Shown here one piece after another: positions 18,741-27,259 of a stretch of DNA of 64,000 nucleotides (position 1 is the first letter of the stretch; the number at the start of each line of letters is the position of its first letter). The position numbers were made by a program, and so were the translations under genes. Location: assembly GCA_027487555.1 (NCBI GenBank), contig JAIYDI010000002.1, positions 1 to 64,000 of the forward strand. The letters are read 5' to 3'. The DNA is from Hyphomicrobiales bacterium. GTDB taxonomy: Bacteria; Pseudomonadota; Alphaproteobacteria; Rhizobiales; Devosiaceae. The notes beneath the pieces were generated by a model. That model ran no database searches and was not told the origin of the DNA. It was given only the letters and a program-made list of their open reading frames with translations.

Positions 18741-19754
18741 CTACCCGTTGAGCTTCCGCGCCGCTTCGAGGGCGAAATAGGTGAGCACGCCCGAGCACCC
18801 TGCCCGCTTGAAGGCCCAGAGGCTCTCCATCATCGCCGCCTCGCCATTGATGGCGCCGGCATCTCCCGCGAGCTTCAGCATCGTGTACTCGCCCGACACC
18901 TGATAGGCGAAGACCGGCACATCGAACGTATCCGAGACGCGCTGCACGAGATCGAGATAGGGCAGACCGGGCTTGACCATCACCATGTCGGCGCCCTCGG
19001 CGATATCCTGCTCCACTTCGCGCAGTGCCTCGTCAGAATTGGCGAAATCGAGCTGGTAGGTGCGCTTGTCGCCCTTGAGCCGGCTGCCCGAGCCGACCGC
19101 CTCGCGGAAGGGACCGTAGTAGGCCGAGGCGAACTTGGCCGAGTAGGCCATGATTGCGACATGCTCGAAGCCCTCGGCATCGAGGGCCATGCGGATAGCG
19201 GCGACGCGGCCGTCCATCATGTCGGAGGGGGCGATGATATCGGCGCCGGCGCGGGCCTGGGCGAGCGCGGACCTGACCATGACCGCCACGGTCTCATCGT
19301 TGAGGATTTCGCCATCGCGGACGAGCCCGTCCTGCCCGTCGGAGGAATACTCGTCGAGCGCCACATCGGCGATCAGGCCGATCTGGGGCACTGCGGACTT
19401 GATGGCGGCAAGGGCGCGGCACATCAGGTTGTCGGGATTGTACGCCTCGGTCGCATCCGCGTTGCGCAGATGATCGGGCGTATTGGGAAAGAGCGCGAGT
19501 GCCGGGATACCCTGTGCATGGGCAGCGCGGGCCGCCTCGACGATGAGGTCGATGCTCAAGCGCTCGACGCCCGGCATGGTGCGGATCTGCGTGCGGGTGT
19601 TCTCGCCCTCGATGACAAAGAGCGGCCAGATGAAATCATGCGGAGTCAGCACGGTTTCGCGCACCAGATCGCGCATCCAGCCGGTGCGGCGCAGCCGGCG
19701 CTGCCGCTTGCCGCCAAGGAAGGACATGTCGTGGCGCGGCCAAGTGTTGCTCAT
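18741..19754 (-). CDS. hemB: Delta-aminolevulinic acid dehydratase (porphobilinogen synthase)
   Basis: Joins two 5-aminolevulinate molecules into porphobilinogen for haem synthesis; 337 aa. The two active-site lysines are seen in AYSAKFASAYYGPF and MVMVKPGLPYLD. The metal region reads DVALDEYSSDGQDG: the zinc-type cysteines are replaced by Asp and Ser, the aspartate-rich form known from Bradyrhizobium and many alphaproteobacteria, which uses magnesium (family knowledge). It ends 7 bases from the converging HEAT-like gene. Confidence 0.96.
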   Translation of the reverse strand: MSNTWPRHDMSFLGGKRQRRLRRTGWMRDLVRETVLTPHDFIWPLFVIEGENTRTQIRTMPGVERLSIDLIVEAARAAHAQGIPALALFPNTPDHLRNADATEAYNPDNLMCRALAAIKSAVPQIGLIADVALDEYSSDGQDGLVRDGEILNDETVAVMVRSALAQARAGADIIAPSDMMDGRVAAIRMALDAEGFEHVAIMAYSAKFASAYYGPFREAVGSGSRLKGDKRTYQLDFANSDEALREVEQDIAEGADMVMVKPGLPYLDLVQRVSDTFDVPVFAYQVSGEYTMLKLAGDAGAINGEAAMMESLWAFKRAGCSGVLTYFALEAARKLNG

Positions 19755-19918
19755 TTCGAGGCTCCGGTGAATCTGAGCGGGCTTTTACCAGCCCTGCCCG
19801 CTGCACGCCACGCCCCCGGCTTGCCGCATGTCGCGTGGACCGCGGGAGGTTGGCCACGCTCCGCTTGTCGCGTGGCGCGGAGGACGCTAAGCCATGACGG
19901 CGCCGGAGGCACAGGCAT

Positions 19919-20302
19919 ATGGACTTCAAGAGCAACCTTCCCACCCGCATCCTGAGGGTCATCGCGATGCTGGCACTGATGATGGGGCTGGCGGATGCCG
20001 CGCGGCTCGTCGGCCTCGGCGATGGTGACCGCAGCCCGCTCGCGATCCTCGGGGTCACGGGCTTCACCTGGCTGGGCGTCTTCTGCGTGACGCATCTGTG
20101 CGCATCGGTGGGGCTGTGGATCAAGGCCAGCTGGGGCGCGGTGACACTGGTGGGCGCCTGCCTGATGGCGCTGATCCTCACGGTTTCGGGCAGCCCGGAT
20201 TTCAGAGTGGACCTCTGGGGCGCCCTGCTGCGCGTGGTGATCATCGTGGTGCTGGGGGGGCTGATGGCGTTGAACCTGCGCGCCCGGCTGCAGCACGACT
20301 GA
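19919..20302 (+). CDS. Small inner membrane protein upstream of ldtR (DUF6163-like)
   Basis: Protein of 127 aa with four hydrophobic segments: RVIAMLALMMGLADAARLVG, GVTGFTWLGVFCVTHLCASV, AVTLVGACLMALILTVSG, and LLRVVIIVVLGGLMALNL. In Hyphomicrobiales a small protein of this kind often lies between hemB and ldtR; the DUF6163 name is from memory and not verified. It is divergent from hemB and points toward ldtR, but a 223-base gap separates them. Confidence 0.7.
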   Translation: MDFKSNLPTRILRVIAMLALMMGLADAARLVGLGDGDRSPLAILGVTGFTWLGVFCVTHLCASVGLWIKASWGAVTLVGACLMALILTVSGSPDFRVDLWGALLRVVIIVVLGGLMALNLRARLQHD

Positions 20303-20525
20303 GGGATTGCGTGTGGCCTGAAGACACGCGCCAGGCGCTGGAAAGGATCGATTCAGGTTACAATTGGATGAAGCACGGTTACCTCTCGTAAAGCCAAATT
20401 CCTCAAGTTTTTCTGTAAGATAGTTTTAAGTGTGCGGCTTAATCCGATCTTATGGGCGCACCCCTAGTGTGGCCCCATGAGATGCGGAAAACCGCACACG
20501 AAGACGACAGGACAATGAGGCAAAA

Positions 20526-21035
20526 ATGGCAGGCAAATCCAATGCCGCGGAAGCGATGGTACCGGAAGAGGCCCAGGGGCTGAAGCCGCTCTATCTCGAA
20601 GCGGTCAGCCGCGTGGAACGTTTGCACCGTCGGCTGCTCGACCTCATCAAGGACGAATTCGACCGCATGGGCTGGGACGATATCAACCCCGTGCAGGCGC
20701 TCTTGATGTTCAATATCGGCGATGCGGAAATGACGGCAGGCGAGCTGCGCTCGCGCGGCTACTATCTCGGCTCGAACGTCTCGTACAACCTCAAGAAGCT
20801 GGTCGAGACCGGCTATATCTTCCAGGAGCGCTCGCGCGCCGACCGTCGCTCCGTGCGCATCCGGCTGACGCCGAAGGGCGAGGAAGTGGCCGAGGTGATC
20901 GACGAGCTCTACGATCGTCACCTGAAATCGATCGAAAAGGTCGGCGGGCTCGACGCAGGCTCGTTCGAAGGGCTGAACAAGGCGCTCGGCCGGCTCGAAC
21001 GCTTCTGGGTCGACCAGATTCTCTACAAGCTCTGA
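20526..21035 (+). CDS. ldtR: MarR-family regulator LdtR
   Basis: Winged-helix transcription factor of 169 aa. LdtR controls an L,D-transpeptidase gene and stress tolerance in Liberibacter and rhizobia (family knowledge). The DNA-binding region is ELRSRGYYLGSNVSYNLKKLVETGYIFQERSRADRRSVRIRLT, where the wing contains DRRSV as in other MarR proteins. The C-terminal dimer helix ends GRLERFWVDQILYKL. The start has an acceptable AG-rich site (GACAATGAGGCAAAA). The L,D-transpeptidase directly downstream is the expected target. Confidence 0.9.
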   Translation: MAGKSNAAEAMVPEEAQGLKPLYLEAVSRVERLHRRLLDLIKDEFDRMGWDDINPVQALLMFNIGDAEMTAGELRSRGYYLGSNVSYNLKKLVETGYIFQERSRADRRSVRIRLTPKGEEVAEVIDELYDRHLKSIEKVGGLDAGSFEGLNKALGRLERFWVDQILYKL

Positions 21036-21061
21036 CGGCACCGTCAGCGCGACAGCGATGC

Positions 21062-21083
21062 GACTGTGGCAGTTTCGCCACAG
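21062..21083 (+). other. Inverted repeat downstream of ldtR
   Basis: Arms ACTGTGGC and GCCACAGT flank a 6-base loop (AGTTTC). It lies between ldtR and its terminator hairpin and could form part of the terminator region or bind a regulator. No function is demonstrated. Confidence 0.35.
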
Positions 21084-21094
21084 TTGAGAGGGCG

Positions 21095-21122
21095 AACGCC
21101 GGCGTTAGGCCGGCGTTTCTCA
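21095..21122 (+). terminator. Terminator after ldtR
   Basis: A perfect 9-bp stem (AACGCCGGC and GCCGGCGTT, 5-base loop) is followed by a T-rich tail. It separates ldtR from the transpeptidase gene, which therefore likely has its own promoter. Confidence 0.75.
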
Positions 21123-21302
21123 TTTGCGCCGTAAATCTCCGTATCTATTGCAAGAGTGCAAGACCGAAAGCCCATACGGTCGGCGCGCTCCCGTGTCACA
21201 CGTGCTGCTCCCGGCTGTTCACAGCTGGTTGACGCCGCTGTTTCGGTGCGGGTGCCAATGCTAGAGACGGGCCAACAGATTGACGACGAACCTGGTGACT
21301 TG

Positions 21303-22580
21303 ATGCAGTTCAGCCGGCGCAAACTCCTCGCTTCCGCCGCGAGCCTTTCGGTGGGGCTTGCCATACCCGCACTGGCGCGCGCGGAAGAGTCGGACGATTT
21401 CTGGAACGTGTTCAAGAAGAACAACCAGATCAAGAATGTCGACCAGGCCGGCAACACCGCGACGGCCAAGAGCCTTGTCGAAACCATCGAGCCGATTCTG
21501 AGCTTCGACACGGCCTATAATCTCGAGGCGGCGATCGCCAATTACGAGGCGTTCGTGCAGGCGCGCGGCACCTGGGATCTGCCGAGCCGCGATACGTACG
21601 GGCTGAAGCTCGGCGCTTCGCGCAAGGCGGCGGCGCAGTTGAAGCGACGCCTGATGATCAATGGCGACATGACCCTCGAGAAGAAGATCAACGAAGACTT
21701 CGACGCCAAGCTCGACGCAGCGGTGCGGCTGTTCCAGGCGCGGCACGGGCTGGTGATCAACGGGCAGGTGGACGAGGCGACGTTCTATGCGCTTTCGGTG
21801 CCGGCGGATTACCGACTGAACCAGCTCAGGCTCAATGCGCAGCGCATCCAGCAATGGGCGAGTTCGCTCTCCGACCGCTACGTGGTGGTGAACATCCCGG
21901 CGGCGACCATCGAGGCCGTCGAGGCTTCGCAGGTGGTGCAGCGGCACAATGCGGTGGTGGGCAAGGTCGACCGCGCAACGCCGATCCTCAATTCCAAGGT
22001 GCACCAGGTCAAATTCAACCCGTTCTGGACGGTGCCCAAGTCGATCATCCAGAAGGATCTCGTACGCTACATGCGCGAGGACCCGGAGTACCTGACCAAG
22101 TTCAACATCCGTATCTTCGACGGCAAGGGCACCGAAGTGCCGCCGACGACCATCGACTGGGTGTCCGAGGGCGCGCCGGATGATGCCGTGCGCTACACAT
22201 TCCGGCAGGACCCGGGCGGCGAGAACTCGATGGGGCACTGCAAGATCGATTTCTACAACCCCTATGACGTCTACCTGCACGATACGCCGCAAAAGGCGCT
22301 GTTCGGCGAGAATGCGCGGTTCCATTCGTCGGGCTGCGTGCGTGTCGACCAGATCGGCACGCTGGTGAGCTGGCTGTTGCGTGACAATGGCGGCTGGGAC
22401 GACCCGACGGTGGAGGCAACGTTTGCCTCGAACGAGAGCATGAACGTGGCACTGAAGGTGCAAGTGCCGCTCCACACCACCTACATCACGGCCTGGGCCA
22501 ACCGGCAGGGTACCGTCAGCTTCCGCGACGACGTGTACAATTACGACGCGCAGGGCAAGATTACCTTCGAGGACGTCTGA
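21303..22580 (+). CDS. Periplasmic L,D-transpeptidase (YkuD), LdtR-linked
   Basis: Crosslinks or modifies peptidoglycan; 425 aa. The N-terminus has a twin-arginine-like signal (SRRKLLASAASLSVGL, cut near ALARA). A peptidoglycan-binding domain lies at about residues 105-165 (AAVRLFQARHGLVINGQVDE). The YkuD catalytic domain follows, with GENSMGHCKIDFYNPYDVYL and the active-site FHSSGCVRVDQI; the nucleophile is Cys at about 345, and the usual SHGC is SSGC here. The ATG at 21303 is chosen because the signal peptide starts there; an upstream in-frame start adds 49 unlikely residues. Confidence 0.9.
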   Translation: MQFSRRKLLASAASLSVGLAIPALARAEESDDFWNVFKKNNQIKNVDQAGNTATAKSLVETIEPILSFDTAYNLEAAIANYEAFVQARGTWDLPSRDTYGLKLGASRKAAAQLKRRLMINGDMTLEKKINEDFDAKLDAAVRLFQARHGLVINGQVDEATFYALSVPADYRLNQLRLNAQRIQQWASSLSDRYVVVNIPAATIEAVEASQVVQRHNAVVGKVDRATPILNSKVHQVKFNPFWTVPKSIIQKDLVRYMREDPEYLTKFNIRIFDGKGTEVPPTTIDWVSEGAPDDAVRYTFRQDPGGENSMGHCKIDFYNPYDVYLHDTPQKALFGENARFHSSGCVRVDQIGTLVSWLLRDNGGWDDPTVEATFASNESMNVALKVQVPLHTTYITAWANRQGTVSFRDDVYNYDAQGKITFEDV

Positions 22581-22582
22581 AC

Positions 22583-22849
22583 GTGAGCGGGCCGGACGAG
22601 AGACACCTGTCCGGCCAAGTCCTGTTCGAGTTCATTCCGCTGGGCGCCCAGGTGCGCGTGGCCGCGATAGACGAAGAGACGGGCACGGAGGTCATCGTGC
22701 TCGCGCCGGCATCGGCGACCCCCTATCAGATGCGGCAACTGGCTCTGGCGCGGCTGAGAAAGAAACTCGGCGTTCGTCGCGCGGAGAGCGCAACGCCGAA
22801 TGTGGCGCCCCAGCAGCGCTTCGTGCCGGGCAAGGGCAAGCTGGTGTAG
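22583..22849 (+). CDS. Small conserved hypothetical protein (DUF6898-like)
   Basis: Protein of 88 aa starting with GTG two bases after the transpeptidase stop, so it is probably translated from the same mRNA. It begins with a beta-rich part (GQVLFEFIPLGAQVRVAAID, then TGTEVIVLAP), followed by a helix (YQMRQLALARLRKKLG) and a basic tail. No signal peptide or membrane segment is seen. The family name is from memory. Function is unknown. Confidence 0.7.
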   Translation: MSGPDERHLSGQVLFEFIPLGAQVRVAAIDEETGTEVIVLAPASATPYQMRQLALARLRKKLGVRRAESATPNVAPQQRFVPGKGKLV

Positions 22850-22875
22850 GGGGGCCACCCTTCTGGTGCGGTCCG

Positions 22876-22902
22876 CCCTCGTCCTTCGACGAGGTCAGGG
22901 CG
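22876..22902. repeat. REP-like palindrome
   Basis: An imperfect hairpin with core CCTCGTCCTTCGAC lies between two convergent genes. The same 14-base core recurs at 35513-35526, which suggests a dispersed intergenic repeat family. Confidence 0.45.
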
Positions 22903-22904
22903 CC

Positions 22905-23621
22905 CTACCCCGTCGTCAGATCAACAAAGCTCTGGCGCATGGCGGGTGGGTCGATGCGACGCGGCGCCCACACATGCAGATCAAGGAAATAGCCGGTGAG
23001 GGTGAACCCGGCCCGCATGTCGGCGGCGTCGGCTGCGGCCTGATCGTCCATGAAGAAGGCAGGGAGCTTCAGCAGCCGGTCGAGATAGGGCGCGGCCGCA
23101 TCACGGCTGACCGCGCGGGCGGAGCGCGGGCTGACATGGGTAAGGTCGGTTGTCACCCCGGTTGCCGCGCAGCTTGTGAGATCGAGCCCGAAGCCGAGTT
23201 CATCGAGCAGGGTGAGTTCGAAGCGCGCTAGGCCGGCGGCGAGATGCAGGGGATCGCCGGTGAAATCGAGCAGGCCCAGCGCGAAATCGAGCAGATGGTC
23301 GTGCGGGTCGCGTTCCGGCAGCAAGCGCAGATGATCGCAGACGATCTGCGCCGCGTAGAGCCGCAGCCGCTCGGCGATCAGGTCGGCAGCGCGCGACTTG
23401 GTGACCTCGAGCGTGAACGTGCCCAGATGATCCTCGAGCCGGGCGCGCCAGGTCAGCTCCACGGAATTGCCCGGCTGCAGTGTCGCGGCGAGGCGCGGCG
23501 AACGGCCACCTCGCACGAGGCCGAGGCAGCGCCCGCGGCCCGCAACCATCACTTCGGCGATGACGCTGGTTTCGCCATGCCGCCTGACGCCGATGACGAG
23601 GCCGTCACCCTGCCATTGCAT
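22905..23621 (-). CDS. recO: DNA repair protein RecO
   Basis: Recombination mediator that loads RecA onto gapped DNA together with RecR; 238 aa. The N-terminal OB fold reads MQWQGDGLVIGVRRHGETSV, followed by GLVRGGRSPRLAATLQPGN. The helical C-terminal half includes LARFELTLLDELGFGLDLTSCAATG. Only one cysteine remains where some RecO proteins have a four-Cys zinc finger, as in other members of this group. The start at 23621 is the natural family start; upstream in-frame codons run into repeated intergenic DNA. It is last in the era-recO end of the minus-strand cluster. Confidence 0.92.
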   Translation of the reverse strand: MQWQGDGLVIGVRRHGETSVIAEVMVAGRGRCLGLVRGGRSPRLAATLQPGNSVELTWRARLEDHLGTFTLEVTKSRAADLIAERLRLYAAQIVCDHLRLLPERDPHDHLLDFALGLLDFTGDPLHLAAGLARFELTLLDELGFGLDLTSCAATGVTTDLTHVSPRSARAVSRDAAAPYLDRLLKLPAFFMDDQAAADAADMRAGFTLTGYFLDLHVWAPRRIDPPAMRQSFVDLTTG

Positions 23622-23663
23622 GGGGAAGTTCCATGAGTGCGGCTGCAAGCCCGGTGCAAGCGG

Positions 23664-23722
23664 CCCCCCCCACCCCCGGCTTCGCCGGACCCTCCCCCTC
23701 ACGAGGGAGAGGGAGTCCCGAC
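23664..23722. repeat. Low-complexity GC-rich palindromic repeat
   Basis: C-rich runs are followed by an inverted repeat (CCCTCCCCCTC and GAGGGAGAGGGA), with a second small palindrome (CCGGCTTCGCCGG). Sequences like this recur between genes in many GC-rich alphaproteobacteria. It separates era from recO. Confidence 0.4.
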
Positions 23723-23741
23723 TGAGGGCGCAGCGGTGTCG

Positions 23742-24671
23742 CTACTTCGTCCACTCGAGGCCCATTTCGCGGTAGCGCTCGGGGTCGTCGCCCCATTTCT
23801 CGCGCACCTTGACGAACAGGAACAGATGCACCGGCACCTCGTACATCTGCATCAATTCCTCGCGCGCGGCGGCGCCGATGGCCTTGATGGTCTGCCCGCC
23901 GGCACCGAGGATGATCTTCTTGTGGGTGTCGCGCGTGACGTAGACGACCTGATCGATACGGTAGGAGCCATCCTTCTGGATGGTGAACTTCTCGGTTTCG
24001 ACGGTGGCGTTGTAGGGGATTTCGTCGTGAATGCGGAGGAAGAGTTTTTCGCGCGTCACTTCGGCGGCGGTGAGCGCCAGCGTCAGATCGGTCAGCTGGT
24101 CCTCGGGGAAGTGCCACGGCCCGAGCGGAATACGCTTCAGCCCCCAGGCGAGGAAATCGCCGACACCCGAGCCGCGCAGCGCCGAAATCATGAAGGTCCG
24201 CTCGAAATCGAGCTTCTCGTTCAGATCCTTGGCGAGGGTCAGCAGCTTTTCGGGGTTGATCAGATCGACCTTGTTGAGCACCAGCACCTTGGGATGCGGC
24301 ACCTGCGCAAGGCCCTCGATGAGCGCCTCGATTTCCGGCGTGACGCCCTTCTCGGCATCGAGAATGAAGGCGACGACATCGGCGTCCCCTGCCCCGCTCC
24401 AGGCGGCCCCGACCATGGCGCGGTCAAGCCGGCGCTTGGGGGTGAAGATGCCGGGCGTATCGATGAAGACGATCTGGCCCTCGCCTTCGGTGACGACGCC
24501 GCGGATCTGCGCGCGCGTGGTCTGCGCCTTGTGGGTGACGATCGAGACCTTGGTGCCCACCAGCGCATTGAGCAGGGTCGACTTGCCGGCATTGGGGGCG
24601 CCGACAAGCGCGACAAAGCCGCAGCGGGTGTTTTCGGGGATGGCGGGCTCAGTCTGGATTTCGTCGGTCAT
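23742..24671 (-). CDS. era: GTPase Era
   Basis: GTPase needed for 16S rRNA maturation and assembly of the 30S subunit; 309 aa. The GTP-binding motifs are GAPNAGKST (G1, about residues 24-32), TTRAQIRG (G2), DTPG (G3) and NKVD (G4). The C-terminal KH RNA-binding domain shows ILGAGGQTIKAIGAAAREEL. The start is taken at MTDEIQTEP; one 7 codons upstream is possible. The rnc gene lies 42 bases upstream on the same strand. Confidence 0.96.
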   Translation of the reverse strand: MTDEIQTEPAIPENTRCGFVALVGAPNAGKSTLLNALVGTKVSIVTHKAQTTRAQIRGVVTEGEGQIVFIDTPGIFTPKRRLDRAMVGAAWSGAGDADVVAFILDAEKGVTPEIEALIEGLAQVPHPKVLVLNKVDLINPEKLLTLAKDLNEKLDFERTFMISALRGSGVGDFLAWGLKRIPLGPWHFPEDQLTDLTLALTAAEVTREKLFLRIHDEIPYNATVETEKFTIQKDGSYRIDQVVYVTRDTHKKIILGAGGQTIKAIGAAAREELMQMYEVPVHLFLFVKVREKWGDDPERYREMGLEWTK

Positions 24672-24713
24672 CAGGCGGTCCGTAGGCTCCATTGGCAGGG
24701 GGTTGTCGGTCAG

Positions 24714-25418
24714 TCAGTTGCCGTCGCCCCAGACCTTCTCGCGCAGGAGGAAGGCCTCGGCGGCCTTGTGCTCGGCAAGCTTCTTCGAAGGTCCGGTGGC
24801 GGAAATCGACGGGTAGCCACCCAACTGGATGGCAATGGTGAATTCGGGGGCGTGGTCGGGACCACTGCGGTCGAGTTGCGCATAGACGGGTGGTTCGAGG
24901 CCCTTGGACTGCGCCCATTCCTGCAAGGTTGTCTTGGCGTCGGCGCGGACATTGCCCGACTGGCCAATCTGGTCGCCAAACAGCCGCTCCACGACTTCAT
25001 AGGCCTGCCCGAAGCCGCCGTCGCGGAAAATCGCGCCGATCACCGCCTCGGCGACATCGCCAAGGATGGCGTCCTTGTTGGCACCGCCGGTGCGGGCTTC
25101 GCTTTCGCCCAGATTGAGTTCGGCGCCCAGATCGAGCTGGCGCGCGACGGCGGCACAGGTTTCCTTGCGGACGAGCGCATTGAGGGCGCGGCTCAACTCG
25201 CCCTCGTTGGCCTTGGGATAGCGCCGGTAGATCAGGTCGGCGATGACAAGCCCGAGTACCCGGTCGCCCAGGAACTCGAGCCGCTGATAGGAATTTTCGA
25301 TGCGCCTCGCCGGCGAGAGCGCGCTCGAATGGGTCAGCGCGCGCTCGAGCAGGCCGGGATCGGCGAAGTGATAGCCGAGCCGGGCCTGCAGCCTGTCATG
25401 GGAGCGCGCCTTGGACAT
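24714..25418 (-). CDS. rnc: Ribonuclease III
   Basis: Cuts double-stranded RNA in rRNA and mRNA processing; 234 aa. The RNase III signature is RLEFLGDRVLGLVIADLIYR, with the second catalytic acidic region at GDVAEAVIGAIFRDGGF. A double-stranded RNA-binding domain closes the protein (SISATGPSKKLAEHKAAEAF). Its ATG shares one base with the stop of lepB (TAATG), so lepB and rnc are translationally coupled. Confidence 0.95.
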   Translation of the reverse strand: MSKARSHDRLQARLGYHFADPGLLERALTHSSALSPARRIENSYQRLEFLGDRVLGLVIADLIYRRYPKANEGELSRALNALVRKETCAAVARQLDLGAELNLGESEARTGGANKDAILGDVAEAVIGAIFRDGGFGQAYEVVERLFGDQIGQSGNVRADAKTTLQEWAQSKGLEPPVYAQLDRSGPDHAPEFTIAIQLGGYPSISATGPSKKLAEHKAAEAFLLREKVWGDGN

Positions 25419-26197
25419 TACTGATTGACGGACTGGAACATCCGGTCCCAGCGGACATTGGCCGGCCATTCCCACAGCGCCCAGGGCGGCAGGTTGTTCT
25501 TGATGGAGAAGAAGCGGAATTCCGCCTTGCCGATGAAGTTGTCGAGTGGGACATAGCCCACCTGCTGCAAGACGCGGCTATCGGCCGAGCGGTCGCGATT
25601 GTCGCCCATCATGAAATAATGGCCTGAGGGCACGACATATTCGGGCGTATCGTCGAGCTGCTGGTTGTCGGAGATTTCCTGGATGGTGTGGGTGACACCG
25701 TTGGGCAGGGTCTCCTTGTAGATGGTGACCTGCACAGAGAAGAGGCTGTCATTGGTATCGGTGCCCTTGCCGATCTCCTCGCGCTCGACGAGCGTATCGT
25801 TGATGTAGAGGCGACCGAGGCGCATCTGGATGCGGTCGCCCGGCAGGCCGATGACGCGCTTGATATAGTCCTCGCCCGTCTGGTTGCGGAACACGGCGAT
25901 ATCGCCGCGCTGCGGGGTGGCAAAGCCAAGGACGCGGCCGTTGAACGGTATCTCGATGGGGAAGGAATAGCGCCCGAACCCATAGGACCATTTGCTGGCG
26001 GCGAAATAGTCGCCGATCATCATGGTCGACTGCATCGATGCTGTCGGGATGGAAAAGGGCTGGAAGATGAAGGTGCGGAAGACGAGCGCGATGATGAGCG
26101 CCTCGACGACGACGATGATCGTCTCGAGGGCCTCGTTCTTCTGCTTGACGGGCTTCGGCGGCGCCTTGCCTTCGGGGTGTGTAACGCTTTCGGACAT
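25418..26197 (-). CDS. lepB: Signal peptidase I
   Basis: Removes signal peptides from exported proteins at the outer face of the inner membrane; 259 aa. A short cytoplasmic tail is followed by one membrane helix (TIIVVVEALIIALVFRTFIF). The catalytic Ser is in IPTASMQSTM (about Ser54), and the catalytic Lys is in GEDYIKRVIGLPGDRI. The box MMGDNRDRSADSR is also family-typical. The start at 26197 (MSESVTHPEG) has a GAGGCG site; one 7 codons upstream is possible. Confidence 0.95.
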   Translation of the reverse strand: MSESVTHPEGKAPPKPVKQKNEALETIIVVVEALIIALVFRTFIFQPFSIPTASMQSTMMIGDYFAASKWSYGFGRYSFPIEIPFNGRVLGFATPQRGDIAVFRNQTGEDYIKRVIGLPGDRIQMRLGRLYINDTLVEREEIGKGTDTNDSLFSVQVTIYKETLPNGVTHTIQEISDNQQLDDTPEYVVPSGHYFMMGDNRDRSADSRVLQQVGYVPLDNFIGKAEFRFFSIKNNLPPWALWEWPANVRWDRMFQSVNQ

Positions 26198-26232
26198 GGG
26201 TCGCCTCGGCCCGGACATCGGGCAGCTGGTGG

Positions 26233-26652
26233 TTATTGGAGCGCAGGCGCCTGGTCAACCGGCAGGGCCTCGATGATGACGAAGGCCTGCGCCATGCCGC
26301 CATCGTCGGTAATGGTCAAGTGGATATGGGGCTTCATGCCCTTGGGCGTAATCCGTTCGAGAATGGCGAGCGCGCCATTGGTGAGCTTCATCGTCGGCTT
26401 GCCTGAAGGCAGGTTCACGACGCCCATGTCGCGCCAATAGACGCCAAAACTAAGGCCGGTGCCGAGCGCCTTGGCGCAGGCCTCCTTGGCGGCGAAACGC
26501 TTGGCATAGGAGGCGGCGCGCTGGGCCCGCCGATCGGATTTCATCCGCTCGATATCGGTGAAGCAGCGCTCGGTGAAGCGCTCGCCATAGCGCGCGAGCG
26601 TCCTCTCGACGCGGGCGATTTCGCACAAATCGTTGCCAAGCCCGATGATCAT
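26233..26652 (-). CDS. acpS: Holo-[acyl-carrier-protein] synthase
   Basis: Attaches 4'-phosphopantetheine from CoA to acyl carrier protein, which activates fatty acid synthesis; 139 aa. The magnesium-binding Asp is in GLGNDLCEI (Asp8), and the second acidic site is in [15 protein letters not shown]. It sits between pyrE and lepB on the minus strand. Confidence 0.95.
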   Translation of the reverse strand: MIIGLGNDLCEIARVERTLARYGERFTERCFTDIERMKSDRRAQRAASYAKRFAAKEACAKALGTGLSFGVYWRDMGVVNLPSGKPTMKLTNGALAILERITPKGMKPHIHLTITDDGGMAQAFVIIEALPVDQAPALQ

Positions 26653-26674
26653 GCGGACACTCCGTTCGCCGCGT

Positions 26675-27259
26675 TCACGACAAGCCCCGCGAGCCGGGCT
26701 TTACCGCCGGCAGCGCGGCGAGTTCGGGCGGCAACTGGTCGGCGGGGTACGCAGGTACCTTGTAGCGGGTGAGGGAAACGAGCGGCACCCCGACATAGGC
26801 CTCGCCGCCCGAGCGGTCGATAAGGCAGGCAGCGGCGACGACATCGGCGCCGAGCGCGGTGATTGCGGCGATGCACTCGCGGATCGAGAGGCCGGTGGTG
26901 ACGATGTCTTCCACCACGATGACCTTCTCGCCCTCGGCGAGCTCGAAGCCGCGGCGCAACTGGAACGTGCCGTCGACGCGCTCGGTATAGATGGCGGGGA
27001 TGCCCAGATGCCGCGCTGTCTCATAGCCCGGAATGATGCCGCCCACAGCGGGGGATACGACCTGGCTGACATCGCCGAAGCCTTCGGCGCGGATTTTTTC
27101 GGCCAGTGCCCGGCACAGCTTTTCGGCCTTGTCCGGGTGCATGAACACGCGGGCCTTCTGAAGGAAGACCGGCGAGCGCAGGCCCGACGAGAGGATGAAA
27201 TGGCCTTCAAGCAGCGCGCCGCTCTGGCGGAACAGCTCCAGTACGTCCTCGGTGGTCAC
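26675..27259 (-). CDS. pyrE: Orotate phosphoribosyltransferase
   Basis: Makes orotidine monophosphate from orotate and PRPP in pyrimidine synthesis; 194 aa. The PRPP-binding motif is [13 protein letters not shown], and the N-terminal region [18 protein letters not shown] is typical. The GTG at 27259 is chosen because GAAGGAG lies 5 bases upstream. That start overlaps the stop of the rel gene (GTGA), which indicates coupling. Confidence 0.94.
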   Translation of the reverse strand: MTTEDVLELFRQSGALLEGHFILSSGLRSPVFLQKARVFMHPDKAEKLCRALAEKIRAEGFGDVSQVVSPAVGGIIPGYETARHLGIPAIYTERVDGTFQLRRGFELAEGEKVIVVEDIVTTGLSIRECIAAITALGADVVAAACLIDRSGGEAYVGVPLVSLTRYKVPAYPADQLPPELAALPAVKPGSRGLS

